Part shown: positions 1 to 9,994 of the stretch, in pieces | How positions within the stretch are numbered: the stretch's first letter is position 1 | Layout: every line of letters begins with the position of its first letter | Assembly (NCBI GenBank): GCA_900197625.1 | Contig: FZLS01000004.1 | Location: 1 to 64,000, forward strand | Direction: 5' to 3' | DNA length: 64,000 bases | Origin: Rhodobacteraceae bacterium Water-Bin34 | GTDB taxonomy: Bacteria > Pseudomonadota > Alphaproteobacteria > Rhodobacterales > Rhodobacteraceae | Notes under the pieces: generated by a model | What the model saw: only the letters and a program-made list of their open reading frames with translations | Told to the model about the DNA's origin: nothing | The model's database searches: none | Position numbers and translations under genes: made by a program

Positions 1-84
1 AATCAATCAAGATTGCCAGAAGAGTTAGATTACAAATTAAAATTTAGAATTCAAAACAGAGAGTTTTTCCACTTTTTAATTTAA
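1..84 (+). CDS. Possible C-terminal end of a gene cut by the window start
   Basis: Frame 1 is open from the first base to a TAA at 82-84 and would encode a 27-residue charged tail ending in F-H-F-L-I. No domain can be recognised from so short a piece. It could be chance, since the stretch is short and AT-rich. The bases up to 136 hold nothing else that I can support. Confidence 0.25.
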   Translation, partial: NQSRLPEELDYKLKFRIQNREFFHFLI

Positions 85-136
85 ATCTCTTTTGGTTTTT
101 ATTTAAACCATCAAAATTTTACCGTATGAAAGTAAG

Positions 137-220
137 TGGTGGGCGACCCTGGAATCGAACCAGGCGTGCGTCTCCGCGAGGGAGTTACAGTCCCCTGCCA
201 CACCTTGCGGCCTGTCGCCC
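137..220 (-). tRNA. tRNA-Tyr (anticodon GTA)
   Basis: Read on the minus strand, the 7-bp acceptor stem GGGCGAC/GTCGCCC closes a cloverleaf with anticodon loop CTGTAAC, giving GTA for tyrosine. A long variable arm, as expected for a class II tRNA, precedes the T arm GGTTCGATTCC. The discriminator base is A and CCA is encoded (137-139). The total of 84 nt fits tRNA-Tyr. It lies upstream of rlmB on the opposite strand. Confidence 0.97.
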
Positions 221-357
221 TTAGATATGTAAACATACCCAACGAAGGCCTGAATAGGCGGAGTGAACACGTTCGTCAACATCAAAAAACAACAAAGTGA
301 ACTTGCAGTGCAAGCTTAAGCAGTGCAAAGAGTAATAAATTGATAAGGACATCTCAA

Positions 358-1152
358 ATGGCACCAAGATCAAAGAAAAAACCACTTTGGATTGTTGAAA
401 AAGAACGCCAAAGAAGTGCTGGGAATGCCGAAACTGTTTGGTTATTTGGGCTACACGCAGTGCGTGATGCCTTAGAGAATCCCATGCGGGAACGCATTCG
501 CCTTATGGTGACTAAAAATGCGAGCGATAAATTATCTGACTCAATACTAAAATCTGGAATTAATGCCGAGGTCATTGATCCAAGAAAATTCAATCCACCT
601 ATTGACCCTCAATCAGTTCATCAAGGCGCCGCACTTGAGGTAAAGCCTTTAGATTGGGGAAATATGTCAACAGTTTGCGCACCTCGAAATGATAAAAATG
701 CAAGATTAGTTATTCTAGATAGAGTAACTGATCCACATAACGTAGGCGCAATATTGCGATCAGCAGAAGTATTTGGTGCTAGAGCTGTAATCGCTACAGC
801 AAGGAATTCAGCGCCTGAAACTGGTGCATTAGCAAAAACAGCATCAGGGGCTCTCGAACGTCAACCATATCTGCGAGTTAGAAATCTTGCCACCTCGATT
901 AAATCATTAAAAGAAATGGGTTACTATGTAGTAGGTCTAGATGGTACAGCTGAAAATAGCATTGATGATATCGTGGAACTCAATATCAATAAACCTTTAG
1001 CGATAGTGCTTGGAGCTGAAGGACCAGGCTTAAGAGAATTAACTAAAGAAACATGCGATGAACTGGTGAAAATAAAATACGCCGCGGCTTTTGGATCACT
1101 TAATGTTTCAAACGCTGCTGCAGTTGCGTTATATGCCACAAAACCCAAGTAA
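358..1152 (+). CDS. rlmB: 23S rRNA 2'-O-methyltransferase, RlmB/TrmH (SpoU) family
   Basis: This 264-aa protein belongs to the SPOUT superfamily and probably methylates the 2'-OH of a 23S rRNA guanosine (G2251 in E. coli) with S-adenosylmethionine. An N-terminal substrate-binding domain with LFGLHAVRDAL is followed by the SpoU catalytic domain. Visible motifs are LDRVTDPHNVGAILRSA (motif 1), LGAEGPGLR (motif 2) and GSLNVSNAAAVALY (motif 3, knot). The start was set at ATG 358 because AAGGA at 345-349 sits 8 nt upstream. A TTG at 340 would add six residues but lacks a ribosome-binding site. Length is normal. A TrmH-type tRNA substrate cannot be excluded, but the N-terminal domain favours RlmB. 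Confidence 0.93.
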   Translation: MAPRSKKKPLWIVEKERQRSAGNAETVWLFGLHAVRDALENPMRERIRLMVTKNASDKLSDSILKSGINAEVIDPRKFNPPIDPQSVHQGAALEVKPLDWGNMSTVCAPRNDKNARLVILDRVTDPHNVGAILRSAEVFGARAVIATARNSAPETGALAKTASGALERQPYLRVRNLATSIKSLKEMGYYVVGLDGTAENSIDDIVELNINKPLAIVLGAEGPGLRELTKETCDELVKIKYAAAFGSLNVSNAAAVALYATKPK

Positions 1153-1275
1153 AATTTATCATTTTGAATATTATTTTACATTTCATTGCTCAATGAGGTT
1201 ACTTAATTAAGTCACTACTTGTGAATAAATTTTTAATCAAATAACCTTAAGTAAATTTACCAATGAGCTAATAAA

Positions 1276-1881
1276 ATGAAAATACAATTTTCATATTTAA
1301 ACAGAAAATTTATTTTTAAATTATTTGCAAATATTTCTTTATTAATTTTTATTTTATGTACCCCAAGCAAAGTATTTTCTGCAATTATTCAAGAAAATAT
1401 AATTTTGAAAAATGCATTCTCTGAAAATATAGAAAATTATGAACCAAAATTACGACCAGTAAATTTATCAGCAAAAAAAATAACTTTGATTAATAATTCA
1501 GATGAAAATTACATCATCCCTCCGACGAAGCCAAAAAATTTCGATGCGTTAGTAAAGCAAGCTAAAATTTCTGAATTAATGAATAGTAATATATCATTTA
1601 ATGAATCCAGCAGACAAAATATCGATAAGGTTGATTTATTTTTGGAAAATGACAATCAAAAATTTAATTTTATTAATAGATTTGACACTGATTTATACAC
1701 CTTAATCAGTACATTTGGTTCAATTGAACAAAAATGTGCATTATTTAGGAAAAATAATGGAATTTACCAGTCTGCAAAAATTGACCAAGAAATAGATGGC
1801 TGGAAAATATTAGAAATAAATCCAAAAAGTATAAAAGTTAAAAAAGGCAACCAATCAGAAACTATCAAAATACTTAATTAA
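1276..1881 (+). CDS. Exported hypothetical protein with a PilP/GspC-like C-terminal part
   Basis: The 201-aa product is very lysine-, asparagine- and isoleucine-rich. Residues about 12-35 form a hydrophobic segment ending in V-F-S-A, which looks like a signal peptide or membrane anchor. A PPTKPKNFDALV motif lies near residue 82. The last 65 residues (LISTFGSIEQKCALFR... IDGWKILEINPKSIKVKKG) follow the pattern of small beta domains in PilP/GspC-type proteins: a short NLIGxxG-like strand, a residue-rich turn, then D-G-W-K-I and a V-K-K-G strand. I have a memory of Rhodobacterales proteins with PTRPxNF plus such a C-terminus, so it may be a diverged member. Function is unknown. It is convergent with mgtE, 4 bases apart. 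Confidence 0.7.
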   Translation: MKIQFSYLNRKFIFKLFANISLLIFILCTPSKVFSAIIQENIILKNAFSENIENYEPKLRPVNLSAKKITLINNSDENYIIPPTKPKNFDALVKQAKISELMNSNISFNESSRQNIDKVDLFLENDNQKFNFINRFDTDLYTLISTFGSIEQKCALFRKNNGIYQSAKIDQEIDGWKILEINPKSIKVKKGNQSETIKILN

Positions 1882-1885
1882 ATAT

Positions 1886-3268
1886 CTACAATAAAATTGC
1901 AGCTGCCAATCCAAGGAACGCAAAGAAACCAATTACGTCAGTAAATGTCGTTACCAAGGCGCTGGAGCCCAGAGCAGGATCTAAATTGAACTTATCAAGG
2001 ACTAAGGGCACTAATATCCCTGCCAATCCAGCCATTAACAAATTTAAAATCATGGCCACTGCCAGTACAATCCCCAACATTGGAAATCCATACCAATAAT
2101 ACCCAATAAATCCGATAATAATAGCAAAAATCAAACCATTAAGAAGTCCAACCAACGCTTCTCGTCTAATAACACGCAAAGCATTTGCGGATGTTAAATC
2201 TTTAGTTGCCAGAGCTCGCACAGCAACTGTTAAAGTTTGTGTTCCAGCGTTTCCTCCCATAGAAGCCACAATTGGCATTAAAACAGCAAGTGCCACAATA
2301 GCTTCGATGGTTGATGAGAATTGAGCAATTACAATTGACGCAAAAATTGATGTGATCAAATTTAGTCCAAGCCAAGGGAACCTTTGCCGGACTGTAACAA
2401 GTATAGTATCAGTTAAGCTTTCATCACCTACACCTGCTAACAGCTTAATATCTTCATCTGCTTCATCCCCTAAGACTTCCATAGCGTCGTCCATTGTTAT
2501 GACACCTACCAGCCTATTTTCTTCATCTACAACAGGGGCAGACACCATATTATATTGATTAAATGCGTAAGCTACATCCTCTTGAGATTGCAAAACTGGA
2601 ATTGTCCTAAATTCTTCATCAATCAATTCTACTAACTGAGTGGACCTTTGAGCACGTAACAAAGTTGACAAAGCAATCTTTCCAATTGGTTTTGACATTG
2701 GATCGATGACAATAATATCATAAAACTGCTGGGGTAAAGTTTTACTTTTTCTTAAATTGTCTATTGCTTGCCCAACGCTCCAGTGGGTTGGCGCCATAAC
2801 CAACTCTCTAGCCATTAATCGCCCTGCTGTCCCCTCTGGGTATTTTAATGAATTTAAAACAGCAATTTGATCAGTAGTATCTAATACTTCAATAACACGG
2901 TTTTGTTCAGATTTTTCTAGATCTTCAACTAAATCAACAACATCATCTGTCTCTAAATCCTTCAAAACTTGAGAGACTAATTCATCAGACATTTCTTCAA
3001 TCAATTCACCAGAGAGACCTTCATCCATTTCGGCGAAGACCTCACCATCTATTTCTTTTCCCCAAAGTTGGATAAGGGCAGAACGGCTAGTTGGATCGAT
3101 TTGTTCGAACAGATCTGCAATATCAGCAGCATGATATTGATCAAATAATGTTACTAGACCGTTTTTATCTTGAGTTTCAATAAATGAAAGTACGTTATCA
3201 ACTAAATTAGCGTCCATTTCATAGGCACGCTCAGGTAGTTCATTTTCAATATCAGGGTTATCATCCAT
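1886..3268 (-). CDS. mgtE: Magnesium transporter MgtE
   Basis: MgtE is a homodimeric inner-membrane Mg2+ channel gated by cytosolic Mg2+. The 460-aa chain has the full architecture: an N-terminal helical superhelix (about 20-130, with Y-H-A-A-D-I-A-D-L-F-E), two CBS domains (about 135-260, including VVDEENRLVGVITMDDAMEV), a plug helix and five membrane segments. The channel signature MGGNAGTQTLTVAVRALA is present in the membrane domain. The start was moved to ATG 3268, with GAGG a few bases upstream, rather than the TTG at 3292. No Mg2+ riboswitch is recognisable upstream, where prpE ends only about 115 bases away in the same direction. Confidence 0.95.
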   Translation of the reverse strand: MDDNPDIENELPERAYEMDANLVDNVLSFIETQDKNGLVTLFDQYHAADIADLFEQIDPTSRSALIQLWGKEIDGEVFAEMDEGLSGELIEEMSDELVSQVLKDLETDDVVDLVEDLEKSEQNRVIEVLDTTDQIAVLNSLKYPEGTAGRLMARELVMAPTHWSVGQAIDNLRKSKTLPQQFYDIIVIDPMSKPIGKIALSTLLRAQRSTQLVELIDEEFRTIPVLQSQEDVAYAFNQYNMVSAPVVDEENRLVGVITMDDAMEVLGDEADEDIKLLAGVGDESLTDTILVTVRQRFPWLGLNLITSIFASIVIAQFSSTIEAIVALAVLMPIVASMGGNAGTQTLTVAVRALATKDLTSANALRVIRREALVGLLNGLIFAIIIGFIGYYWYGFPMLGIVLAVAMILNLLMAGLAGILVPLVLDKFNLDPALGSSALVTTFTDVIGFFAFLGLAAAILL

Positions 3269-3384
3269 GAAACGCCTCAGGCAATAAAGCAAATAAGCTA
3301 GAAATTAATTTGTAGTTATAAATAAACTAGGGATTATTTTAAGTATACACAACGTATCAAAATTTTATTGAATTTATTCATCGC

Positions 3385-5277
3385 CTATACTGTTGGATAT
3401 CCGATATCATTTAAAGCCAAAGTTATTTCATCAAGGATTTTTGGATCATCAATTGTAGCAGGTGCTTTATAAGTTTCTCCATCTGCAATTTTAACGATTA
3501 TACCTCTTAAAATTTTACCTGAACGTGTTTTGGGAAGTCGTTCTACTATTATACCTTTTTTAAAGGCTGCGACTGGTCCAATCTTTTCTCTAACTAATTG
3601 AATACATTCATTTATAATTTCTTCATCTGATTTTTTAGTGCCTACGTTTGTACACAGTAGACCAATAGGCAATTGACCTTTCAGCGCGTCAGCGGCACCT
3701 ATTACCGCACATTCAGCAACATCTGGATGGCTTGCTAAAACCTCTTCCATTTGACCAGAAGACAATCTATGACCTGCAACATTCATTACATCGTCCGTAC
3801 GAGCCATAATGTAGAGATAATTGTCTTCATCCTTATAACCTGCGTCGCCTGTTTCATAGTAACCAGGAAATGTGTCTAGGTATGATTTGTTATATCGGTG
3901 ATCAGCGTTCCAGATAGTGCTTAAAGTTCCAGGTGGGAGTGGCAATTTTATGGCAATAGAACCTAGATTTCCATTTGGAAGTTCTTTGCCAAATTCATCA
4001 AGTATCTGGATATTATAGCCTGGCATTGCAACAGTAGGAGATCCAAGCTTAATAGGTAATTTTTCAATACCCCAGGGATTTGAGGCAATTGCATAGCCTG
4101 TCTCTGTTTGCCACCAATGGTCTATCACCGGTATCTTTAAATGATGTTTTGCCCACTCAATAGTATCTGGATCAGCACGCTCACCAGCAAGAAATAAACT
4201 CTCAAGAGAACTCAAATTATATTTTTTTATGTATTCTCCCTGAGGATCAACTCGTTTAATTGCACGAAATGCTGTTGGCGCCGTGAATAATACTTTTATA
4301 TTATATTCTTCAATAATTCGCCAAAAAGTTCCAGGGTCTGGAGTACCAATTGGCTTACCCTCAAACACAACAGTAGTATTTCCATTAAATAATGGGGCGT
4401 AACAAATATAAGAATGTCCAACTATCCAGCCAACATCTGATGCCGCCCAAAAAACCTCACCAGGGTTAACATCATAAACATTTTTCATGGTCCAAGTTAG
4501 TGCTACAATATGACCTGCAATTGGCCTTAAAACGCCTTTGGGTTGCCCAGTAGTTCCTGAAGTATAAAGAATATACGCAGGATCTGACCCACTCATCTTC
4601 TCACATTCAGCAGGATTTATGCCCTGCTGAGCCTCAACCCAATCTAAATCTCGTCCTTCTATCAGTTCTGCCTGTAAAATTTCACGTTGATAAATGATAC
4701 ATTTTTCTGGTTTGTGCGTTGCTATATTAATCGCTGCATCAATCAACGGCTTATATGCAATAATTCCAGATGGCTCAACGCCACAGGATCCCGCCAATAT
4801 GACCTTTGGTGTACAATCATCAATTCTAGTAGCTAATTCATTTGCAGCAAAACCACCAAATACTACTGAATGAACTGCACCAATTCTTGCACATGCAAGC
4901 ATTGCAACAATCGCTTCAGGTATCATAGGCATGTAGATTATGACCCTATCACCTTTTTCAACTCCTTGGCTTTTTAGTAAGCCACCTAATTTTGAAGTTT
5001 GGTTTTGGAGTTTTAAAAAAGATGTTTTACTTTTATTTCCAGTTATCGGGCTGTCATAGATAATGGCTGTTTGCTCACCATTGCCTGCTAAAACATGTCG
5101 ATCAACTGCGTTATAACATGTATTGACTTCAGCATCACTAAACCATTCATAAAACGGCGCATTATCTTCAAAAAGTGCTTTTGTGGGTGGTGTTATCCAT
5201 TCAACTTGGTTTGCAGCTTCCATCCAAAACTTTTCTGGGTCGGATTTTGCAGCTTCGTATATAGTCTCATATGACAT
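3385..5277 (-). CDS. prpE: Propionyl-CoA synthetase PrpE
   Basis: This 630-aa AMP-forming acyl-CoA synthetase activates propionate to propionyl-CoA. Such propionate can come from odd-chain substrates or from DMSP-derived acrylate. The ANL-family core is visible: the P-loop YTSGTTGQPKGVL at about residue 235, the adenine motif HWWQTETGYAI, the hinge region YYETGDAGYKDEDNYLYIMARTDDVMNVAGHRLS, and the catalytic lysine in LPKTRSGKILRGI. The N-terminus (W-F-S-D-A-E-V-N-T-C-Y-N-A-V-D-R-H) is typical of the Acs/PrpE group. Length matches PrpE (about 630) rather than Acs (about 650). Acetyl-CoA synthetase is the main alternative. Confidence 0.9.
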   Translation of the reverse strand: MSYETIYEAAKSDPEKFWMEAANQVEWITPPTKALFEDNAPFYEWFSDAEVNTCYNAVDRHVLAGNGEQTAIIYDSPITGNKSKTSFLKLQNQTSKLGGLLKSQGVEKGDRVIIYMPMIPEAIVAMLACARIGAVHSVVFGGFAANELATRIDDCTPKVILAGSCGVEPSGIIAYKPLIDAAINIATHKPEKCIIYQREILQAELIEGRDLDWVEAQQGINPAECEKMSGSDPAYILYTSGTTGQPKGVLRPIAGHIVALTWTMKNVYDVNPGEVFWAASDVGWIVGHSYICYAPLFNGNTTVVFEGKPIGTPDPGTFWRIIEEYNIKVLFTAPTAFRAIKRVDPQGEYIKKYNLSSLESLFLAGERADPDTIEWAKHHLKIPVIDHWWQTETGYAIASNPWGIEKLPIKLGSPTVAMPGYNIQILDEFGKELPNGNLGSIAIKLPLPPGTLSTIWNADHRYNKSYLDTFPGYYETGDAGYKDEDNYLYIMARTDDVMNVAGHRLSSGQMEEVLASHPDVAECAVIGAADALKGQLPIGLLCTNVGTKKSDEEIINECIQLVREKIGPVAAFKKGIIVERLPKTRSGKILRGIIVKIADGETYKAPATIDDPKILDEITLALNDIGYPTV

Positions 5278-5333
5278 TTAAACTTATTCATCCTATACTT
5301 TTGAGAAAATACCTATTTATGCAATTAAGGTAA

Positions 5334-5690
5334 TTATTCATATTCTTCAGTAAAAATTTTTGAGAAACTAACCATAGTTTTACCAAGATCAATCCTCATC
5401 CTAGCTTCATAGTCACATGGATCGAATGGATCATCAACAGGCAAGACTTCGCGTCCAAATAACCAACTTAATCTTCCAGCATCTAAATTGCCTCGAACAA
5501 AAATTTCCTCACCAAAGCTCTCAATTAAGGATAACATAAATACTTCATCAGCTTTTCGATCTACATTGCGCCTATCGGCATATCTTTCCCTGCGAATTAT
5601 TGGTGTTGGCCCTTTTTTATTTGGCCGTCTGATTGTAAATTGAAAATCAGATCCGGGTAACCTCGATGGAAATCCTCTGTGTTTATGCAT
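5334..5690 (-). CDS. Conserved-looking hypothetical protein
   Basis: A 118-aa soluble basic-then-acidic protein that I do not recognise. The first half is rich in R, K and P (a stretch around R-R-P-N-K-K-G-P-T-P and R-R-E-R-Y-A-D-R-R). The second half has an ordered look, with F-M-L-S-L-I-E-S-F-G-E-E-I-F-V-R-G and L-S-W-L-F-G-R-E-V. There is no signal peptide or membrane segment. ATG 5690 was chosen because a GGGG ribosome-site-like run lies 6 nt upstream. An upstream ATG at 5729 would add 13 residues. The gene follows the presumed pnt terminator and is about 56 bases upstream of prpE on the same strand, so co-transcription is possible. Confidence 0.6.
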   Translation of the reverse strand: MHKHRGFPSRLPGSDFQFTIRRPNKKGPTPIIRRERYADRRNVDRKADEVFMLSLIESFGEEIFVRGNLDAGRLSWLFGREVLPVDDPFDPCDYEARMRIDLGKTMVSFSKIFTEEYE

Positions 5691-5884
5691 TTTAACCCCA
5701 TCTAATATTTCTTTGTTGATGCAATGCATAAAGAAGAAATAATACTTAATTTATAGTATTTATGAATTACTAGATTTTTTTACTCTAAAAATTGATTTAT
5801 GGTCAATATCCAGATGTTTATTCAAACAAATTTTTGAAGGAATAATTATAATGATTTCTATAGCTTTAAAAAAACATAAAATTA

Positions 5885-5920
5885 AACCTAACAATTAAGA
5901 TTATTTTTAATTGTTAGGTT
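5885..5920 (-). terminator. Perfect 14-bp hairpin downstream of pntB
   Basis: AACCTAACAATTAA at 5885-5898 is perfectly complementary to 5907-5920, with an 8-base loop. It lies 64 bases beyond the pntB stop. In the minus direction it is followed by a T-rich stretch (TTTAATTTTATGTTTTTTT), so it is probably the terminator of the pntAB operon. The stem is AT-rich, so efficiency is uncertain. Confidence 0.6.
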
Positions 5921-5983
5921 AAATATTATTCAAAGTATATGAAGTTAGATTCAGATTTTTATCTATAAAAAAATAGTTCTCTA

Positions 5984-7363
5984 TCAAGTCAAAGATTGTA
6001 ATATCTGATCTAAACTAACCTTTGCATCACCATATAACATTCTAGTATTTTCCTTGAAGAAAAGCGGGTTTTCAATTCCAGAATAACCTGTTCCTTGACC
6101 GCGTTTAGACACGATAACAGATTTTGCCTTCCAGCATTCTAGAACAGGCATACCTGCAATGGGGCTATTTGGATCCTCTTGAGCAGCAGGGTTAACAATA
6201 TCATTTGAGCCAATCACAATTGCAATATCAGTTTCAGGAAAATCATCATTGATTTCATCCATTTCTAAAACAATATCATAGGGCACCTTTGCCTCAGCTA
6301 ATAAAACATTCATATGTCCAGGCAATCGACCAGCCACTGGATGAATTGCAAAACGAACATTTTTTCCTTTATCTCTCAAGCGCCTAGTAAGCTCTGAGAC
6401 TGATTGCTGTGCTTGTGCAACGGCCATTCCATAGCCAGGAATTATTACAATGTTTGTTGCTTCATTTAATTGTGCAGCCACAGAATTTACATCAGTAGCA
6501 ACCATCTCACCATCAATCTCCATTGCAGGGCCTTTTGCACCACCAAATCCACCTAATATGACAGATATAAATGATCGGTTCATTGCCTTACACATTATGT
6601 ATGAAAGAATAGCACCTGACGAACCTACTAAAGCCCCAGTTACAATAAGCAAATCATTTCCGAGTAAGAAGCCAGTTGCAGCTGCCGCCCAACCTGAATA
6701 GCTATTAAGCATTGATACAACCACCGGCATATCAGCACCACCAATTGCTGCTACCAAATGCGCACCTAATGCAAATGCAATTATCATCATTAAATATAAC
6801 GTCCATGATCCAACATGGTTCATGTACATTATCAGTAAAATTAAACTGAGGATTAATGCAGCAATGTTGAGTACATGCCTAAAAGGAAGAACTAGAGCTT
6901 TACCATCAATTTTTCCAGCTAGTTTCCCATATGCAATTATTGAACCCGTGAATGTAATCGCGCCAATAAATACTCCTAGAAATACTTCCACTTCGTGTAT
7001 AGCAATCTCAGCTCCTACTAATCCATGAGTTCCTAAAATATCAGAATTCAAACCAATAAAAACTGCCGCTAATCCTACAAATGAATGTAATGCTGCAACG
7101 AGTTGGGGCATTTCAGTCATTTCGACTCTTTGAGCCACAACCATACCAATGAATGCGCCAACACCTAACAACGGAATTAATAGGACTATAGACCAGCCTC
7201 CTATTCCAGGGCCAAACACAGTTGCGATAACGGCAAATGCCATTCCCACAATACCATACCAAACAGCTCTTTTTGCTTTTTCTTGATTGCTAAGGCCACC
7301 AAGCGCTAGAATGAACAAAACTGATGCGGCAATATATGTAGCTGTTACAATACCAATACCCAT
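5984..7363 (-). CDS. pntB: NAD(P) transhydrogenase subunit beta
   Basis: PntB is the beta subunit of the proton-translocating transhydrogenase of the inner membrane. That enzyme uses the proton gradient to reduce NADP+ with NADH and is a main NADPH source. The 459-aa chain has about nine membrane helices (residues 1-255), then the NADP(H)-binding domain III with [14 protein letters not shown] near residue 310 and [15 protein letters not shown] near 385. The C-terminal V-L-E-C-W-K-A-K and K-R-G...G-Y-S-G-I are family features. A strong GGAGG precedes the ATG. It lies 11 bases downstream of pntA and is surely in its operon. Confidence 0.97.
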   Translation of the reverse strand: MGIGIVTATYIAASVLFILALGGLSNQEKAKRAVWYGIVGMAFAVIATVFGPGIGGWSIVLLIPLLGVGAFIGMVVAQRVEMTEMPQLVAALHSFVGLAAVFIGLNSDILGTHGLVGAEIAIHEVEVFLGVFIGAITFTGSIIAYGKLAGKIDGKALVLPFRHVLNIAALILSLILLIMYMNHVGSWTLYLMMIIAFALGAHLVAAIGGADMPVVVSMLNSYSGWAAAATGFLLGNDLLIVTGALVGSSGAILSYIMCKAMNRSFISVILGGFGGAKGPAMEIDGEMVATDVNSVAAQLNEATNIVIIPGYGMAVAQAQQSVSELTRRLRDKGKNVRFAIHPVAGRLPGHMNVLLAEAKVPYDIVLEMDEINDDFPETDIAIVIGSNDIVNPAAQEDPNSPIAGMPVLECWKAKSVIVSKRGQGTGYSGIENPLFFKENTRMLYGDAKVSLDQILQSLT

Positions 7364-7374
7364 AATTATCCCTC

Positions 7375-8943
7375 CTAAGATTTCTGAAACATTTGTAACA
7401 TTCGTCTGGTAACCATGAAGCCACCCACGATGTTAATCATGGCAATAAGCACCGAAATACTAGCCAGAACTGTTATTATAAAACCACCACTACCAATTTG
7501 GAGTAAAGCGCCCAAAATAATAATGCCTGATATGGCATTAGTTATCGCCATCAAAGGAGTATGAAGTGAGTGACTTACATTCCAAATAACTTGAAAGCCA
7601 ATAAAGCACGACAAAACAAAAACAATAAAATGCTGCATAAAGGATGCTGGAGCATATGCTCCAATTAGTAACATAAGTAATCCACCAAATACTAATAATG
7701 CGGTTTGTTGCGATCCAGCTTTCTTTAACTTTAAAGCTTCTTGTGCCATTAATTCTTCACTCGATGGCTCTGGAGCACTTGGTGCTTTTGCTGCTATTGC
7801 AGCAATTTTAGGAGGGGGCGGTGGAAAAGTTATTTTTCTTTTATAAGCTGCAGTAGCTCCACGTATTACATCATCTTTCATATCATGTTTTAATTTCCCA
7901 TCCTTGTTAGGAGTTAAATCTGACATCATATGACGTATGTTTGTTGAGTATAATGTTGATGATTGAGCTGCCATCTGGCTTGGGAAATCAGTATAGCCAA
8001 CTATTGTGACACCATTCTCAGATACTACCTTCTTATCCATCACAGTTAAGTCACAATTGCCACCTCGTTCAGCAGCCAAATCAACTACTACAGACCCTGG
8101 CTTCTGTAATTTAACCATGTCCTCAAGCCATAACTTTGGCGCATCCCGTCCAGGTATTAATGCAGTGGTAATTACAATATCCATTTCAGGTGCAAGTTCA
8201 CGGAATTTAGCTAATTGCTTTTCTCTAAACTCTGGGCTTGATGGAGAGGCATACCCTCCAGTTTCTGCACCATCAGATTGTGCTTCTTCAAAGTCTAAAT
8301 ACACGAACTCTGCACCCATACTTTCTATCTGTTCTGCTACTTCTGGTCTCACATCAAAAGCATAAACCATAGCACCAAGAGAAGTTGCAGCACCGATTGC
8401 TGCGAGGCCAGCAACGCCAGCACCCACAATCAATACTTTAGCTGGAGGCACTTTTCCTGCTGCGGTTACTTGACCAGTAAAAAAGCGCCCAAAATTATTA
8501 CCAGCTTCCATAACTGATCGATAACCCGCGATATTTGCCATAGAAGAAAGAGCATCCATCTTCTGTGCACGACTAATACGTGGCACCATGTCCATTGCAA
8601 TAACATGGGCGCCTTTTTTATTAGTCGCCTCCAGGAGAGATGAGTTTTGACCTGGATAAAAAAAGGAAATTAAAGTTTGACCTTCTTTTAAACGCTTTAC
8701 TTCAATGTCTTCAGGTGGGCGAACCTTTGCGACAATGTCCACTTCTTTAAATAATGATGCAGCACTAGATAAAACTTTCACTCCAGCATCTTTGTAATCT
8801 TTGTCAGAAAATCTTGCAGCTTCTCCTGCACCTTTTTCAATATAACATTCATAACCAAGCTTTTGCAGCTGTATAGCTGACTCAGGTGTCATTGCTACTC
8901 GGTTTTCTCCGAGGAAAATTTCTTTAGGTGTCCCTATGCGCAT
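7375..8943 (-). CDS. pntA: NAD(P) transhydrogenase subunit alpha (unsplit PntA)
   Basis: The alpha subunit carries the NAD(H)-binding domain I and part of the membrane domain. In the 522-aa chain, residues 1-375 resemble alanine dehydrogenase (start M-R-I-G-T-P-K-E, nucleotide fold [13 protein letters not shown] near 170). A proline-rich linker (P-P-P-P-P) follows, then four membrane helices from about 415. Some Alphaproteobacteria (for example Rhodospirillum) split this subunit into PntAA and PntAB; here it is one chain. GGAGG lies upstream of ATG 8943. The 205 bases to yebC hold no recognised element beyond a presumed promoter. Confidence 0.97.
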   Translation of the reverse strand: MRIGTPKEIFLGENRVAMTPESAIQLQKLGYECYIEKGAGEAARFSDKDYKDAGVKVLSSAASLFKEVDIVAKVRPPEDIEVKRLKEGQTLISFFYPGQNSSLLEATNKKGAHVIAMDMVPRISRAQKMDALSSMANIAGYRSVMEAGNNFGRFFTGQVTAAGKVPPAKVLIVGAGVAGLAAIGAATSLGAMVYAFDVRPEVAEQIESMGAEFVYLDFEEAQSDGAETGGYASPSSPEFREKQLAKFRELAPEMDIVITTALIPGRDAPKLWLEDMVKLQKPGSVVVDLAAERGGNCDLTVMDKKVVSENGVTIVGYTDFPSQMAAQSSTLYSTNIRHMMSDLTPNKDGKLKHDMKDDVIRGATAAYKRKITFPPPPPKIAAIAAKAPSAPEPSSEELMAQEALKLKKAGSQQTALLVFGGLLMLLIGAYAPASFMQHFIVFVLSCFIGFQVIWNVSHSLHTPLMAITNAISGIIILGALLQIGSGGFIITVLASISVLIAMINIVGGFMVTRRMLQMFQKS

Positions 8944-9147
8944 GACAAACCTCCATTGTTCAAGCGTCGCCGAATTTAGACTCGACAGATTTATACATTA
9001 TTTAGGTAACTTAGCATTATTAAAAATTTACGCCAGCGGTCATCATAAAATAATTAGATATTTGGGTAAGACAAAACTAAATTCCATTTTTTTGGATTAT
9101 ATTTTGTTCAAGAAATGATAATTATTCTAAAATATTTAGATAAAATT

Positions 9148-9888
9148 TTATAATTGAGCCATAATCTCGTCTGATACATCCATGTTAGTAGTAACATTTT
9201 GTACATCATCATCATCTTCTAAGCTTTCAATTAATCTCATCAGCTTTTCAGCCCCACTCAAATCTAATTCTGTCATTGTGGTAGGTTTCCATATTAACTT
9301 TGTAGTCTCACTTTCTCCTAGAGCGGCTTCTAGAGCCTTTGAGACATCATTGAGATCTGTTGAATCACAATATATATCATGCCCATCCTTTGTTGATTCA
9401 ACATCTTCTGCACCTGCTTCAATTGCATGTTCAAATATTGCATCATCATCACCGGCATCTGGACCATAAACAACTAAACCTTTTCGCTCAAACATAAATG
9501 AAACAGCACCTGTTTCAGCTAAATTCCCTCCCGATTTAGTAAATAATGAACGAACTGATGAAGCGGTTCTATTTTTATTGTCAGTCATTGCTTCAACAAT
9601 TACTGCTACTCCATTAGGACCATATCCTTCATATCGGATTTCATCATAATTTTCGTCATCTCCCCCAGTAGCTTTACCAATTGCTCTATCGATAACATCT
9701 TTGGGTACAGAATTTGATTTGGCTTCCTTAACTGCCAGACGCAGTCTTGGGTTTTTTTCCGGGTCTGGATCACCCATTTTTGCAGCAACAGTTATTTCCT
9801 TTGATAGCTTAGAAAATAGCTTTGATCGAAGTTTATCTTGGCGACCTTTACGATGCTGGATATTTGCCCACTTAGAATGGCCTGCCAT
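9148..9888 (-). CDS. yebC: YebC/PmpR family protein
   Basis: A 246-aa YebC-family protein. The N-terminus [18 protein letters not shown] is the family hallmark. The three-domain fold is readable: an N-terminal helical bundle, then [17 protein letters not shown] near 95, and an acidic C-terminal domain ending D-E-I-M-A-Q-L. Family members are described as DNA-binding transcription regulators, and more recently as factors that relieve ribosome stalling at proline-rich stretches. Which role applies here cannot be told from the sequence. The gene stands alone between pntA and a DMT transporter. Length is normal. Confidence 0.95.
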   Translation of the reverse strand: MAGHSKWANIQHRKGRQDKLRSKLFSKLSKEITVAAKMGDPDPEKNPRLRLAVKEAKSNSVPKDVIDRAIGKATGGDDENYDEIRYEGYGPNGVAVIVEAMTDNKNRTASSVRSLFTKSGGNLAETGAVSFMFERKGLVVYGPDAGDDDAIFEHAIEAGAEDVESTKDGHDIYCDSTDLNDVSKALEAALGESETTKLIWKPTTMTELDLSGAEKLMRLIESLEDDDDVQNVTTNMDVSDEIMAQL

Positions 9889-9994
9889 GATATTAATTCC
9901 TTAAAATAATGTTTGTAGATTGCTTCATACAAATATGACAAATATTTTTCAATACCATGCCGATATAGTTTATAAAAATATATAAAAAAAATAC

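Noticed and set aside
103-285. 60-codon minus-strand ORF
   Set aside because: It runs through the tRNA-Tyr gene on the same strand and has no family pattern.
1201-1212. Palindrome ACTTAATTAAGT upstream of the hypothetical gene
   Set aside because: Short A-T palindromes are frequent in this composition and it matches no known operator.
3269-3384. Magnesium riboswitch before mgtE
   Set aside because: The spacer is too short and has no recognisable multi-helix element.
8936-9118. 60-codon plus-strand ORF upstream of pntA
   Set aside because: It overlaps the pntA start and ribosome site, has no ribosome site of its own and no recognisable sequence.
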